A DNA stretch of 19,618 nt from JBEBGV01 sp040081265 (GTDB taxonomy: Bacteria > Acidobacteriota > Vicinamibacteria > Vicinamibacterales > UBA2999). A program made the position numbers and the translations under genes. Within the stretch, counting starts at the first letter, position 1; each line of letters begins with the position of its first letter. The stretch is from positions 1-19,618 of the forward strand of contig JBEBGV010000079.1 of the NCBI GenBank assembly GCA_040081265.1, written 5' to 3'. Shown in pieces: positions 13,509-19,618 of this stretch. The notes beneath the pieces were generated by a model. That model had not been told where the DNA came from and did not search any database. It saw nothing but the letters and a program-made list of their open reading frames with translations.

Positions 13509-14645
13509 TCAGGCCAGTGCCTCCGCGTAGTATGCCTCGTACATGGCGATCACCCGTGTGGCGTCGAACCGCTCCTGGGCAATGCGACGCGCCTCCAGGC
13601 CCATGCGCAGCCGCCGAGGTTCATCCCGCAGCAACGCGATCACGCTTGCCGCCATGTCGTCGAGCGCGCCGGGTGGGTGCAGCAAGCCGCTTACCCCATC
13701 TTCGATCACCTCTGGCAGCCCTCCTACCCGGGACGCAACGACCGGCACGTTGCACGCCGTCGCCTCGAGCGCAGCCAGGCCGAAGCTCTCTTCGGCCGAA
13801 GGCAGCAGGAACACGTCCGCAGCCGAGAGCAATGGCAGCACCGCCTCCTGCTCACCCACGACGTGCACGAGCGACCCGATACCCAGTTCGCGCACCTGGC
13901 GTTGAGCCAGGCTCAGCTCTGGACCATCACCCCCGAGCACCAGGCGTGCCGGCACCGCGCGCCTGACGCGGTCGAAGATCTCGATGACCGCCGGCACGCG
14001 TTTCACCGGCCTGAAGTTCGACACGTGAATGACGACCTTCGCCTCGGGGTCGTCGCCGACGAAACGTCGCCGGAGCTCCGGCACCTGCATGCGTCGGTGC
14101 TCATCACAGTCCACAAAGTTCGGGATGACGCGTATATCGCGCGTCACGCCGAGCTGCTCGTAGGTGGACTCCCTGAGGTTGTTCGAGACGGCGGTCACCC
14201 CGTCGGACTGCTCAATCGAGAACGCCACGATCTCTGAATACGAGGGGTCGCTCCCGACAAGGGTGATGTCGGTCCCATGCAGCGTCGTCACGACTCGCGG
14301 ACGCCCTCGGGGCGTCGCCCCGTCGAGCACCTGCCTTGCCAGGAAGCCGGCCGTCGCGTGCGGAATGGCGTAGTGGGCATGCACGATGTCGAGCTGGAAC
14401 TCGCGCGACACCTGGACGATGCGATTGGCCAGCGACAGGAGGTACTGCGGCTCGCGGAATAGCGGATAGCTGGGCGTCAGCACCTGGTGGAACCTGAGGC
14501 CGGCCTGAAAGTCGCCCAGGCGAAAGGGGCTGTCGGTGCTGATGACGTGCACCTGATGGCCGCGCCGCGCAAGGCCTTTCCCGAGTTCGGTTGCGACGAT
14601 GCCGCTGCCGCCGACCGAGGCGTAGCAGACCAGGCCGATGTTCAC
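13509..14645 (-). CDS. bshA: N-acetyl-alpha-D-glucosaminyl L-malate synthase BshA
   Basis: The GTG at 14645 gives a 378-residue protein, the usual BshA length. The open frame extends ~98 codons further upstream, but that part overlaps bshB1 and is not coding. GT-B/GT4 features are clear: 'GLVCYASVGGSGIVATELG' at the N-terminus for the UDP-sugar and acceptor, 'HAHYAIPHA', the BshA hallmark 'TTLHGTDITLVG', 'VSNFRPVKR', 'LGGDGPE', and the GT4 E-x7-E stretch in 'SAEESFGLAALEA'. It joins UDP-GlcNAc to L-malate in the first step of bacillithiol synthesis, in the cytoplasm. The start overlaps the bshB1 stop by 4 bp (GTGA), so the two are translationally coupled, with the second-step gene upstream. 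Confidence 0.95.
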   Translation of the reverse strand: MNIGLVCYASVGGSGIVATELGKGLARRGHQVHVISTDSPFRLGDFQAGLRFHQVLTPSYPLFREPQYLLSLANRIVQVSREFQLDIVHAHYAIPHATAGFLARQVLDGATPRGRPRVVTTLHGTDITLVGSDPSYSEIVAFSIEQSDGVTAVSNNLRESTYEQLGVTRDIRVIPNFVDCDEHRRMQVPELRRRFVGDDPEAKVVIHVSNFRPVKRVPAVIEIFDRVRRAVPARLVLGGDGPELSLAQRQVRELGIGSLVHVVGEQEAVLPLLSAADVFLLPSAEESFGLAALEATACNVPVVASRVGGLPEVIEDGVSGLLHPPGALDDMAASVIALLRDEPRRLRMGLEARRIAQERFDATRVIAMYEAYYAEALA

Positions 14646-15367
14646 GGCCGATCCATGTCCTTGAGCAGGTGCGGACGCACCACCGGCTGCGTGACGACGA
14701 GTCCTTCGGCAAAGGGGACGCCTGCCAGCGCGCCGAACTGTGCGTCGCGGCTTTCGATGAGCTGCCTGAACGTCGACGAGGTCAGCCGCGTGGACACCGC
14801 CTGTGGGTGCGCAGGGGCGAACTGGCTGGCATAGCAGGCCAGCGCGCGCCGTTTCGTCTCGTAATGCTCGCTGACGTCCACGACAAACGACGGTGGCGCC
14901 GAGTCGTTGATGAAGAAGTAGCAGGCCCAGGCCGGACGCCAAGGAACCCCCTCGGCGTCGTACCTTCTCAGGCCCGCGTTGAAGACAACCTCGGTCAGCA
15001 CCCGGCTGGCCGTCACGTGATCGGGGTGCCGATCGGACCAGTATGGAATGGCCACGGCCGCCGGGCGCGCCTTCCGGACCAACTCGACAGCCGATCGCAT
15101 CTGAGCCGCGTCACCGCTGAAGCCGCGGTCCGGCCATCGCAGGTTCTCGCGCCAGAGCGCGCCGAGCACGATGCGGGCCTTCTCGGCCTCGAGCAGGCGC
15201 TCGTCCACATCTCCGTTGCTGCCCATCTCGCCGGCCGTCAGATCGCAGAGGCCGACGCGGTGACCAAGGGACACGTGCTTGGCGACCACTCCCCCGAGCC
15301 CGATCTCGATGTCATCAGGATGCGGGCCGAAAACGAGCAGATCTACCGGTTCAATGCGGTCTCTCAT
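14642..15367 (-). CDS. bshB1: Bacillithiol biosynthesis deacetylase BshB1
   Basis: The 241-residue product belongs to the LmbE/PIG-L zinc deacetylases and matches the BshB1 subgroup in length and motifs. 'VFGPHPDDIEIGLGG' carries His16 and Asp19 as expected zinc ligands and Asp18 as base. 'DLTAGEMGSNG' (~42-52) is the BshB1-type loop. 'SDRHPDHVTAS' carries His117 as third ligand and His114 as likely acid. It removes the acetyl group from GlcNAc-malate to give GlcN-malate, the second step of bacillithiol synthesis; the cysteine-adding enzyme BshC is not in the window. GAGG lies 9 nt upstream of the ATG. A TACAAT at 15405-15400 is a possible -10. It overlaps bshA by 4 bp. Confidence 0.95.
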   Translation of the reverse strand: MRDRIEPVDLLVFGPHPDDIEIGLGGVVAKHVSLGHRVGLCDLTAGEMGSNGDVDERLLEAEKARIVLGALWRENLRWPDRGFSGDAAQMRSAVELVRKARPAAVAIPYWSDRHPDHVTASRVLTEVVFNAGLRRYDAEGVPWRPAWACYFFINDSAPPSFVVDVSEHYETKRRALACYASQFAPAHPQAVSTRLTSSTFRQLIESRDAQFGALAGVPFAEGLVVTQPVVRPHLLKDMDRP

Positions 15368-15407
15368 CGCGGGCGTCCTCGGCGTGCGTCACGGGGCCGA
15401 TTGTACT

Positions 15408-15427
15408 GGCAAGGAGGGTGGTGATGT
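15408..15427 (-). promoter_or_regulatory. Shared element copy 2, upstream of bshB1
   Basis: GGCAAGGAGGG, then TG, then GTGATGT on the plus strand, matching 13464-13482 apart from a TG-for-A change. It lies 41-60 bp upstream of the bshB1 ATG, just upstream of a TACAAT (-10-like, 15405-15400 on the minus strand), so it occupies the -35 and spacer area where a regulator could bind. It sits in the 124-bp divergent region shared with the 15492-15953 gene. Confidence 0.4.
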
Positions 15428-15467
15428 GGCCGCCGACCGGGCTCCGGGCTCCTCTACTTTTTACTGC

Positions 15468-15477
15468 GACACGTGTC
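15468..15477. promoter_or_regulatory. Perfect 10-bp palindrome GACACGTGTC
   Basis: The palindrome has a CACGTG core and lies 14 bp upstream of the GTG start at 15492, in the divergent region between bshB1 and the small secreted gene. A dimeric regulator bound here could block the 15492 gene. Just upstream there is also a short direct repeat of CCGGGCT (15437-15450). Operator function is inferred from symmetry and position only. Confidence 0.3.
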
Positions 15478-15491
15478 ATCATCGCGCTGAC

Positions 15492-15953
15492 GTGCAGACC
15501 GCGCTGCTCGCTACCTTTCTCCTCCTTTTCTCACTCGCGATCGAGGCCCAGGCGCCGGCCTGGCTTGGTACCTGGCGGTTCCAGCCCGCTCAGTCTTCCT
15601 TCACGCCGGAACAGCCCCCGTTCGTGCGCGCGACGCGTCGCGTTGAGCCTTCACCGGACGGCATCCGCATCGTCGAGGATCTCGTGCGGCCGCGCGGCGG
15701 CGTCACGCACCTGGAGTGGACCGGCGCCCTCGATGGCGTTGATCGGCGCGTGCACGGGGTCGATCTGTTCGTGACCTATGCCTACCGCCGGGTGGACGAC
15801 CGGACGCTCGAAGGTGTCGTGAAGGTGGACGGCATCGTGACCTCGCGATCGCGCGAGACGGTTTCCGAAGACGGACGGACGCTCACTATCCAGACAACCG
15901 GCGAGAGCGCCCAGCAGGGGGTTCGCTCGACGACGATCTTTCAGCGCGAATAG
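15492..15953 (+). CDS. Small secreted 'LGTW' protein of unknown function
   Basis: The coding frame opens upstream, but residues before GTG 15492 overlap the divergent promoter region and bshB1. From that GTG a signal peptide follows at once (MQTALLATFLLLFSLAIEAQA), giving 153 residues. There is no strong ribosome-binding site, so the start is somewhat uncertain. The mature protein begins 'PAWLGTWRFQPAQSSFTPEQPP', an opening I associate with small secreted acidobacterial beta-sheet proteins ('GTWKLNPAKS' type). Alternating strands follow, such as 'GIRIVEDLV', 'LFVTYAYRRVDDRTLEGVVKVDG' and 'RTLTIQTTGES'. The size suggests a small lipocalin-like barrel, but no ligand is indicated. It converges with the DoxX-like gene, with only 6 bp between stops. 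Confidence 0.8.
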   Translation: MQTALLATFLLLFSLAIEAQAPAWLGTWRFQPAQSSFTPEQPPFVRATRRVEPSPDGIRIVEDLVRPRGGVTHLEWTGALDGVDRRVHGVDLFVTYAYRRVDDRTLEGVVKVDGIVTSRSRETVSEDGRTLTIQTTGESAQQGVRSTTIFQRE

Positions 15954-15959
15954 CTGAAC

Positions 15960-17222
15960 CTAGGGCCGGATCCAGCGAAAGCCGCTGTTCCGCAGCTTGA
16001 ACGTGTCGAGCCCGACACGGGTCAGCGTCGCCTCGACCTCATGTCCTTCCATCACGCCAGACAGCGTCAGCCCATCGTCGCTCACGCGCTGCAGAGTCCA
16101 CTCGCCCTGGAAACGCGTGCTGCCGCCCTTGCGCAGCGTCACGCGCTGCCCGCTGTCATCGAACGCCGACACGTAGTGGAGGAATGAGTCGTCGGTCCGC
16201 TGAATCACGACCACGTCAGGGGTGTCGAAGATGACGCGGCGCCACCGATAGTCGTAGGCGTTTGGTGCCGGCAGCTGCGTGTCACCGCCGATCGAGAGTC
16301 GCTCCACATTCCAGATGCCATAGGCAGGCGACCGCGGACGGCCGCCCGAGATGGCAAACCAGTTGTTCCAGCTCAGACTGGTGAACATCGCGAGAAGATA
16401 GACGCCGAACACGAGCTGCGCCACGGTCGCGCGCCGGCTGCGCGTCGCGGGCGGTTCGAGATCGGGACGCGGACCGCCGCCCCGGTTGAGGACCACCACT
16501 CGCCACAGCGCACTCGCCTCCGGCGCCAGCAGGATCACGCACATCAGGATCAAGTGTGCCGAGATCTGCTTGAGGCCGAAGTCGTAGGTCATGTTCAGCA
16601 GAAACACCTGGACCATGTCGAAGAGCGCGAGTATCGCGCCCAGCGTGGCTGTCTGTGGAATGACCAGCAGGGCGCCGGCAGCAACCTCGGCGACGCCGGT
16701 GAAGATCTGGTACGGCGTGGACGCGCCGATGAAGGTCCACAGCAGGTCGTCGAGCGACAGGTTGCCGACGTGCTCGACCAGCGTCACGAGCGACGGCGCC
16801 GGGAACTGCGTCGGAATCACCTTGGCCATGCCGTAATAGAACAGTTGCGCGGCCACCGCCCAGCGGACGAACACGCGGAACCAGCCGTGCAATGTCGGGT
16901 AGGCACGCCGCCGGTCGAGCTCGCTCCACACTGCCGCGATCAACGCGGCGAGCAGGAGTAACCAGAACGTCTGCGCCCAGTAGAACGCGGTGTCGCCACT
17001 GTTGCCGGTGACGATGAGGGGCGAGTCGAGGCGCAACGCGCGGGTTGCAAACCACGTGGTGATGTCGCGCATGGGCCAGCGCGTGCCCAGGGCGGGGAAG
17101 GAAAGGCCGGGGAAGAGGAGCAGTCCGCCGAGGATCTGCGTGGCGGCCGCGTAGACTAGGATGTAGACGAAGACGAAGCGGAAGGCGACGCGGGTCGTCG
17201 CCTTCCATGGTTCGACGTTCAC
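15960..17222 (-). CDS. DoxX-like membrane protein with C-terminal soluble domain
   Basis: The GTG at 17222 overlaps the TGA of the upstream gene by 4 bp (GTGA) and starts a 420-residue protein; the longer open frame reads into that gene and is rejected. Hydrophobic segments lie at about 12-36, 80-99, 118-133, 172-190, 192-212, 220-235 and 268-288. The central part 'FYYGMAKVIPTQFP', 'LLWTFIGASTPYQIFTGVAEVAAGALLVIPQTATLGA' and 'LLNMTYDFGLKQISAHLIL' matches a DoxX-like family. After the last helix, residues ~290-420 form a soluble beta-rich domain ('GDTQLPAPNAYDYRWRRV', 'FDTPDVVVIQRTDDSFLHY', 'GFRWIRP'). DoxX proteins are linked to quinone or thiol redox chemistry in some organisms, but not demonstrated for this branch. 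It is the last gene of the four-gene operon. Confidence 0.82.
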   Translation of the reverse strand: MNVEPWKATTRVAFRFVFVYILVYAAATQILGGLLLFPGLSFPALGTRWPMRDITTWFATRALRLDSPLIVTGNSGDTAFYWAQTFWLLLLAALIAAVWSELDRRRAYPTLHGWFRVFVRWAVAAQLFYYGMAKVIPTQFPAPSLVTLVEHVGNLSLDDLLWTFIGASTPYQIFTGVAEVAAGALLVIPQTATLGAILALFDMVQVFLLNMTYDFGLKQISAHLILMCVILLAPEASALWRVVVLNRGGGPRPDLEPPATRSRRATVAQLVFGVYLLAMFTSLSWNNWFAISGGRPRSPAYGIWNVERLSIGGDTQLPAPNAYDYRWRRVIFDTPDVVVIQRTDDSFLHYVSAFDDSGQRVTLRKGGSTRFQGEWTLQRVSDDGLTLSGVMEGHEVEATLTRVGLDTFKLRNSGFRWIRP

Positions 17223-18079
17223 GCCGCGGTGCAGGGCGTCGGGCGCCACTTCGCCGCGTCGGGCTCCTTGCGGTAGTGCCAGTTCGACACGTATTCGCCC
17301 TGAATGAAGCGCGGATCGCGGACCAGCTGCGTCACCGTCAGCCACTGGTTCCCGTCTGGCGTCCGGTGCGTGTTGAAGTACTCCGTCATCGTCGCGTTCT
17401 CACTGTAGGGCAACCCGTTCTTGCGCAGGTAGCCCGACTTCATGTTCGTGGTCCGGATGAGGAGCGTGCCGCCGCGCGGGACCGGAGGCGCCGCATTTGG
17501 CGCGCCCGCCCCGCCGCGCCCGGGCGCCGCCGGCACGAAGGCGCCGAATGCACCACGTCCCCGAGCCTGGGCCGCCGCCGGGTCCAGGCCACCGGGGCGC
17601 AGCCACCTTGCGGCAGAGAAGCCCTGCCAGTCGCCGCTGCCAGCGGGCGCCTGCAGGTCGCCGAACCGGAACAGCCGCGTCTGCTGTCCGGCATCCACTT
17701 CCATCTTCAGCGTGTTGGGGTCCTGCCAGCTGAAACGGAAGCGCGCGGGGATGCGCATGATGCCGATGGCGCCGTAGGCGCGACACGCGTTGCCATCGGC
17801 CGTGTCCTTCGCTGGATCCCACGTGTTGCCGACGGTGCGTGCTTCGTCGGTAATCGGAATCGTGTCGAAGTCTCCCTTGGGTGGCGTCACCATCCGCCAC
17901 CGCCACTCCTCGGTCACGATCGAGACCCACACGCCGGTGAGGTCGAACCCCGCCTGCGACTGCGCGGTCGGCGGCGGCGCCGCCGGTGGGGGTGCCTGCT
18001 GTGCCTGGGCCGGGATGTAGGCCTGTCCGAAACCGACGGCGAGCGCCATCGCGCCCGCGAGAATCATGGCTCGCTTCAT
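17219..18079 (-). CDS. Secreted paralogue A of a tandem pair
   Basis: The ATG at 18079 is 2 bp from the upstream gene's stop, with GGAG about 8 nt before it. The product is 286 residues, with a signal peptide (MKRAMILAGAMALAVGFGQA, cleavage near AQA) and a Pro/Ala linker to ~43. The body starts 'FDLTGVW' and shares a series of blocks with the 18082-18990 product: 'GDFDTIPITDEAR', 'IPARFRF', then 'IRTTNMKSGYLRKNG' (~208-222) and 'RDPRFIQGEYVSNWHY'. Between the last two conserved regions it has an Ala/Pro/Gly/Arg-rich low-complexity insert (~165-204) that the partner lacks. I know of no function for this family. Probably periplasmic or extracellular, translated together with the membrane protein downstream. 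Confidence 0.8.
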   Translation of the reverse strand: MKRAMILAGAMALAVGFGQAYIPAQAQQAPPPAAPPPTAQSQAGFDLTGVWVSIVTEEWRWRMVTPPKGDFDTIPITDEARTVGNTWDPAKDTADGNACRAYGAIGIMRIPARFRFSWQDPNTLKMEVDAGQQTRLFRFGDLQAPAGSGDWQGFSAARWLRPGGLDPAAAQARGRGAFGAFVPAAPGRGGAGAPNAAPPVPRGGTLLIRTTNMKSGYLRKNGLPYSENATMTEYFNTHRTPDGNQWLTVTQLVRDPRFIQGEYVSNWHYRKEPDAAKWRPTPCTAA

Positions 18080-18081
18080 CG

Positions 18082-18990
18082 TTATCTCCCCGCCGGGCGT
18101 GCCGTCGGCTGCTGCTTCATCAGTTCCTGCAGCTTCAGCTGATACTCAGGGTAGAGCGTCTCGGCGCCACCAAGAGTCGCCTCGAACGGAATCTTGAACC
18201 GATCGGCATATTCGGTATGCCGCGTGCCGAGGGTAAAGAACGGCACCCAGCCAAGCGGCTTGTCGCCAAGTTCATCGACCGATTCGAACACCCCGCCCGC
18301 CTGCGTGTTGCCAGCCGGGTTCCACCGCAGCATGTAGGTCCTGACCATTGGTTCGTCCAGCGTCAGCGGATCGTCGATCCAGATGAAGACCGCGATGTCG
18401 TCTCCCGTACGGAAGTAGTGCTCGACCATCTTGGCGTACGGGCTGGTGTAGGCGCCGTTGCGCCGGATGAACCCGGTTTTCAGATGCGTGGTGGTGATGA
18501 CGAACACGCCGTCCTCCCACGCGCCTGTGGAGTAGCCGCTCCACGTGTGCTCGGAGTACTCCGACGGATGCGGCCGGCCATCAACCCAGACGATGCGATC
18601 GGCGCGCCCGAAGCCGCCGGCGAGCGCGTAACCGATGTGGCGCTGCGTGACAGGCTCGAGGATCTTCGAGATGCGCGCCGGTCCACGGTTGTTGCCGATG
18701 TACTGCGCCGGATGTGTCTGCGTCTGCCGTTCCGGCTGCGAGAGGCTCGACGCGTCCCAGGAGATCGCCTTCTGCCGCGAGTTCTCGTTGATTGGGAGCC
18801 CCGCGTAGTCTCCCAGTTCAGGGCCCGGCGCGTAGTTGGGCGTATCTTCCTGCGTGACCACTTGCCAGTCGCCGGAGATATCGACTCGCTGCACTGGAGG
18901 GGCGTTCTGGGCCGTGAGCTGGACGCCCACCAGTCCCAGCACAACGGTGAGCGCTAGAACGCTGAGGCGGATGCGTGAATGAATCGTCAT
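18082..18990 (-). CDS. Secreted paralogue B of a tandem pair
   Basis: The product is 302 residues with a signal peptide (LSVLALTVVLGLVGVQLTA, cleavage near TAQ). GAGG precedes the ATG by 6 nt and the upstream gene ends 3 bp before. Shared blocks with the 17219-18079 product are 'VDISGDW', 'GDYAGLPINENSR', 'GPARISK', 'TTTHLKTGFIRRNG' (~166-179) and 'DDPLTLDEPMVRTYMLRWNP'. Between these it has 'RIVWVDGRPHPSEYSEHTWSGYSTGAWEDG' (~132-161), which fits a beta-strand/loop segment common in this family of acidobacterial and proteobacterial secreted proteins of unknown role. A C-terminal tail of ~75 residues (including 'DRFKIPFEATL') is not present in paralogue A. No catalytic motif can be identified. 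Confidence 0.82.
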   Translation of the reverse strand: MTIHSRIRLSVLALTVVLGLVGVQLTAQNAPPVQRVDISGDWQVVTQEDTPNYAPGPELGDYAGLPINENSRQKAISWDASSLSQPERQTQTHPAQYIGNNRGPARISKILEPVTQRHIGYALAGGFGRADRIVWVDGRPHPSEYSEHTWSGYSTGAWEDGVFVITTTHLKTGFIRRNGAYTSPYAKMVEHYFRTGDDIAVFIWIDDPLTLDEPMVRTYMLRWNPAGNTQAGGVFESVDELGDKPLGWVPFFTLGTRHTEYADRFKIPFEATLGGAETLYPEYQLKLQELMKQQPTARPAGR

Positions 18991-18993
18991 GGG

Positions 18994-19618
18994 TTACCTC
19001 GCCGTTCCACGCGCCGGCGGGGCGGCCGCGCGCGACAACTCGTTGTAGATCGCCTCAATGAACTGATCGCCGGTCCATCCCGGGATGGTGTAGATCCGCT
19101 CGTAATCGAGCGCCGGCTTTGCGGCTCTGACCTGGGCCAGGGTCATCTTCTTGCCCACCATGTCCTTGATGCGGTCGCGGATGATCGTCACGCCGTCGCG
19201 ATACTCGACGATGTCGGCTTCGTTGGTGATGCGGCCATGACCGGGCACGATCAGGGTGCCGCCCTGCATGTTGTAGGCGGCGACCGCGATATCGATGATC
19301 CTGTTCAGGCTGTCGATGGCGCCGTTGATGCTGCCGCCGCGTGCCGCATCGAACTGCGGGAAGCGATCGCTGCTGTAGGCATCACCAGTCGCGATGACGT
19401 CCGAGCTCCGGAAATACACCAGCACGTCACCGTCGGTATGCGCCGCGGGCTGGGCCAGGATCTCGATCGGCTCGCCGTTGAAGTACATCGTCTTCTTCGG
19501 CGTGAAGAACGTGCTGGTGGGCCATGCGGCCACAGGGATCGCCTGGGGCGTGCCGGCGGTGTCGTTCATGCGGTTGAGCACCGTCTCGTGCGCCACGATC
19601 GAGGCCGCCTGCGTGGCG
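18994..19618 (-). CDS. Metallo-beta-lactamase-fold hydrolase, C-terminal part
   Basis: The frame is open to the window edge, so the N-terminus and the HxHxDH metal motif are missing. About 208 residues are visible. Within them 'PAAHTDGDVLVYF' supplies a metal-ligand His, 'VIATGDAYSSDRFPQFD' the bridging Asp and 'IVPGHGRIT' the last His, in the order expected for the MBL fold. 'AHETVLNRM' near the start of the visible part matches the usual position of a conserved helix. The C-terminal helix region 'KDMVGKKMTLAQVRAAKP' is typical of secreted acidobacterial members. Substrate unknown; MBL-fold proteins include lactonases, thioesterases and glyoxalase II-like enzymes. It is the first gene of the operon seen here, ending 3 bp before paralogue B. 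Confidence 0.88.
   Translation of the reverse strand, partial: ATQAASIVAHETVLNRMNDTAGTPQAIPVAAWPTSTFFTPKKTMYFNGEPIEILAQPAAHTDGDVLVYFRSSDVIATGDAYSSDRFPQFDAARGGSINGAIDSLNRIIDIAVAAYNMQGGTLIVPGHGRITNEADIVEYRDGVTIIRDRIKDMVGKKMTLAQVRAAKPALDYERIYTIPGWTGDQFIEAIYNELSRAAAPPARGTAR

Noticed and set aside
13476..14237. Plus-strand 253-codon frame opposite bshA, preceded by a good AAGGAGG-like sequence
   Set aside because: bshA motifs on the minus strand are unambiguous. The translation is His/Arg-rich without a recognisable domain. The Shine-Dalgarno-like sequence is explained as part of the shared element.
14646..14942. N-terminal extension of the bshA frame
   Set aside because: It overlaps the well-supported bshB1 gene, and its Arg/Ala-rich sequence matches no BshA N-terminus. 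The GTG at 14645 gives the family's normal start and length.
14591..15424. Plus-strand 277-codon frame opposite bshB1
   Set aside because: Shadow of the minus-strand deacetylase, with no family resemblance.
15418..15774. Plus-strand ORF starting after AAGGAGGGTG
   Set aside because: The frame is overtaken by the 15492-15953 gene in another frame, which has a signal peptide and a family-like opening. The ORF's translation after residue 25 is Arg/Ser/Pro-rich shadow sequence.
17986..18957. Plus-strand 323-codon frame opposite paralogue B, and a similar one at 17207-18142
   Set aside because: Both are shadows of a tightly packed minus-strand operon with signal peptides and good ribosome-binding sites.

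Overview
The window is GC-rich bacterial chromosomal DNA, most likely from an acidobacterium of the Vicinamibacteria type. That placement is inferred, not proven. It rests on the GC content, a bshB1-bshA bacillithiol gene pair, several secreted protein families I associate with acidobacteria (short 'LGTW' proteins, lipocalin-like lipoproteins, a metallo-beta-lactamase-fold/DoxX gene cluster), and the lack of phage, transposon, CRISPR or tRNA genes. Almost every gene lies on the minus strand. The only well-supported plus-strand genes are two small secreted proteins at 7700-8428 and 15492-15953. About 13 of the roughly 20 genes carry Sec, lipoprotein or Tat export signals, so this is mostly a cell-envelope neighbourhood.

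Left part (1-6111): an edge-truncated lipoprotein preceded by a short DUF402-like ORF, a poorly coding stretch at 568-962, and a lipoprotein (963-1493) with a good sigma70-type promoter. Then come ribonuclease D (1644-2774), a secreted protein of unknown function, a small outer-membrane beta-barrel and a 565-residue secreted protein with a DNRLRE/CBM96-like module. The intergenic stretch 5777-6111 holds an imperfect inverted repeat and an array of seven diverged 7-bp units.

Middle (6112-11438): a Tat-exported, zinc-dependent medium-chain alcohol dehydrogenase is divergent from a small secreted protein. These are followed by an MltD-like lytic transglycosylase, a DUF3617 protein and a secreted protein whose ribosome-binding site sits at the foot of a strong predicted hairpin.

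Right-centre (11439-15953): an OPT-family transporter lies downstream of bshA and bshB1, which overlap by 4 bp. A closely matching ~19-20 bp element lies about 40-67 bp upstream of both bshB1 and the OPT gene, suggesting co-regulation and possibly a thiol or thiol-conjugate transport role. bshC is not in the window.

Right end (15960-19618): a compact four-gene operon, transcribed leftward, encodes an edge-truncated metallo-beta-lactamase-fold hydrolase, two tandem paralogous secreted proteins and a DoxX-like membrane protein with a C-terminal soluble domain. Junctions are +3, +2 and -4 bp. This unit is the best candidate in the window for an undescribed, functionally linked system. Its substrate cannot be read from the sequence.
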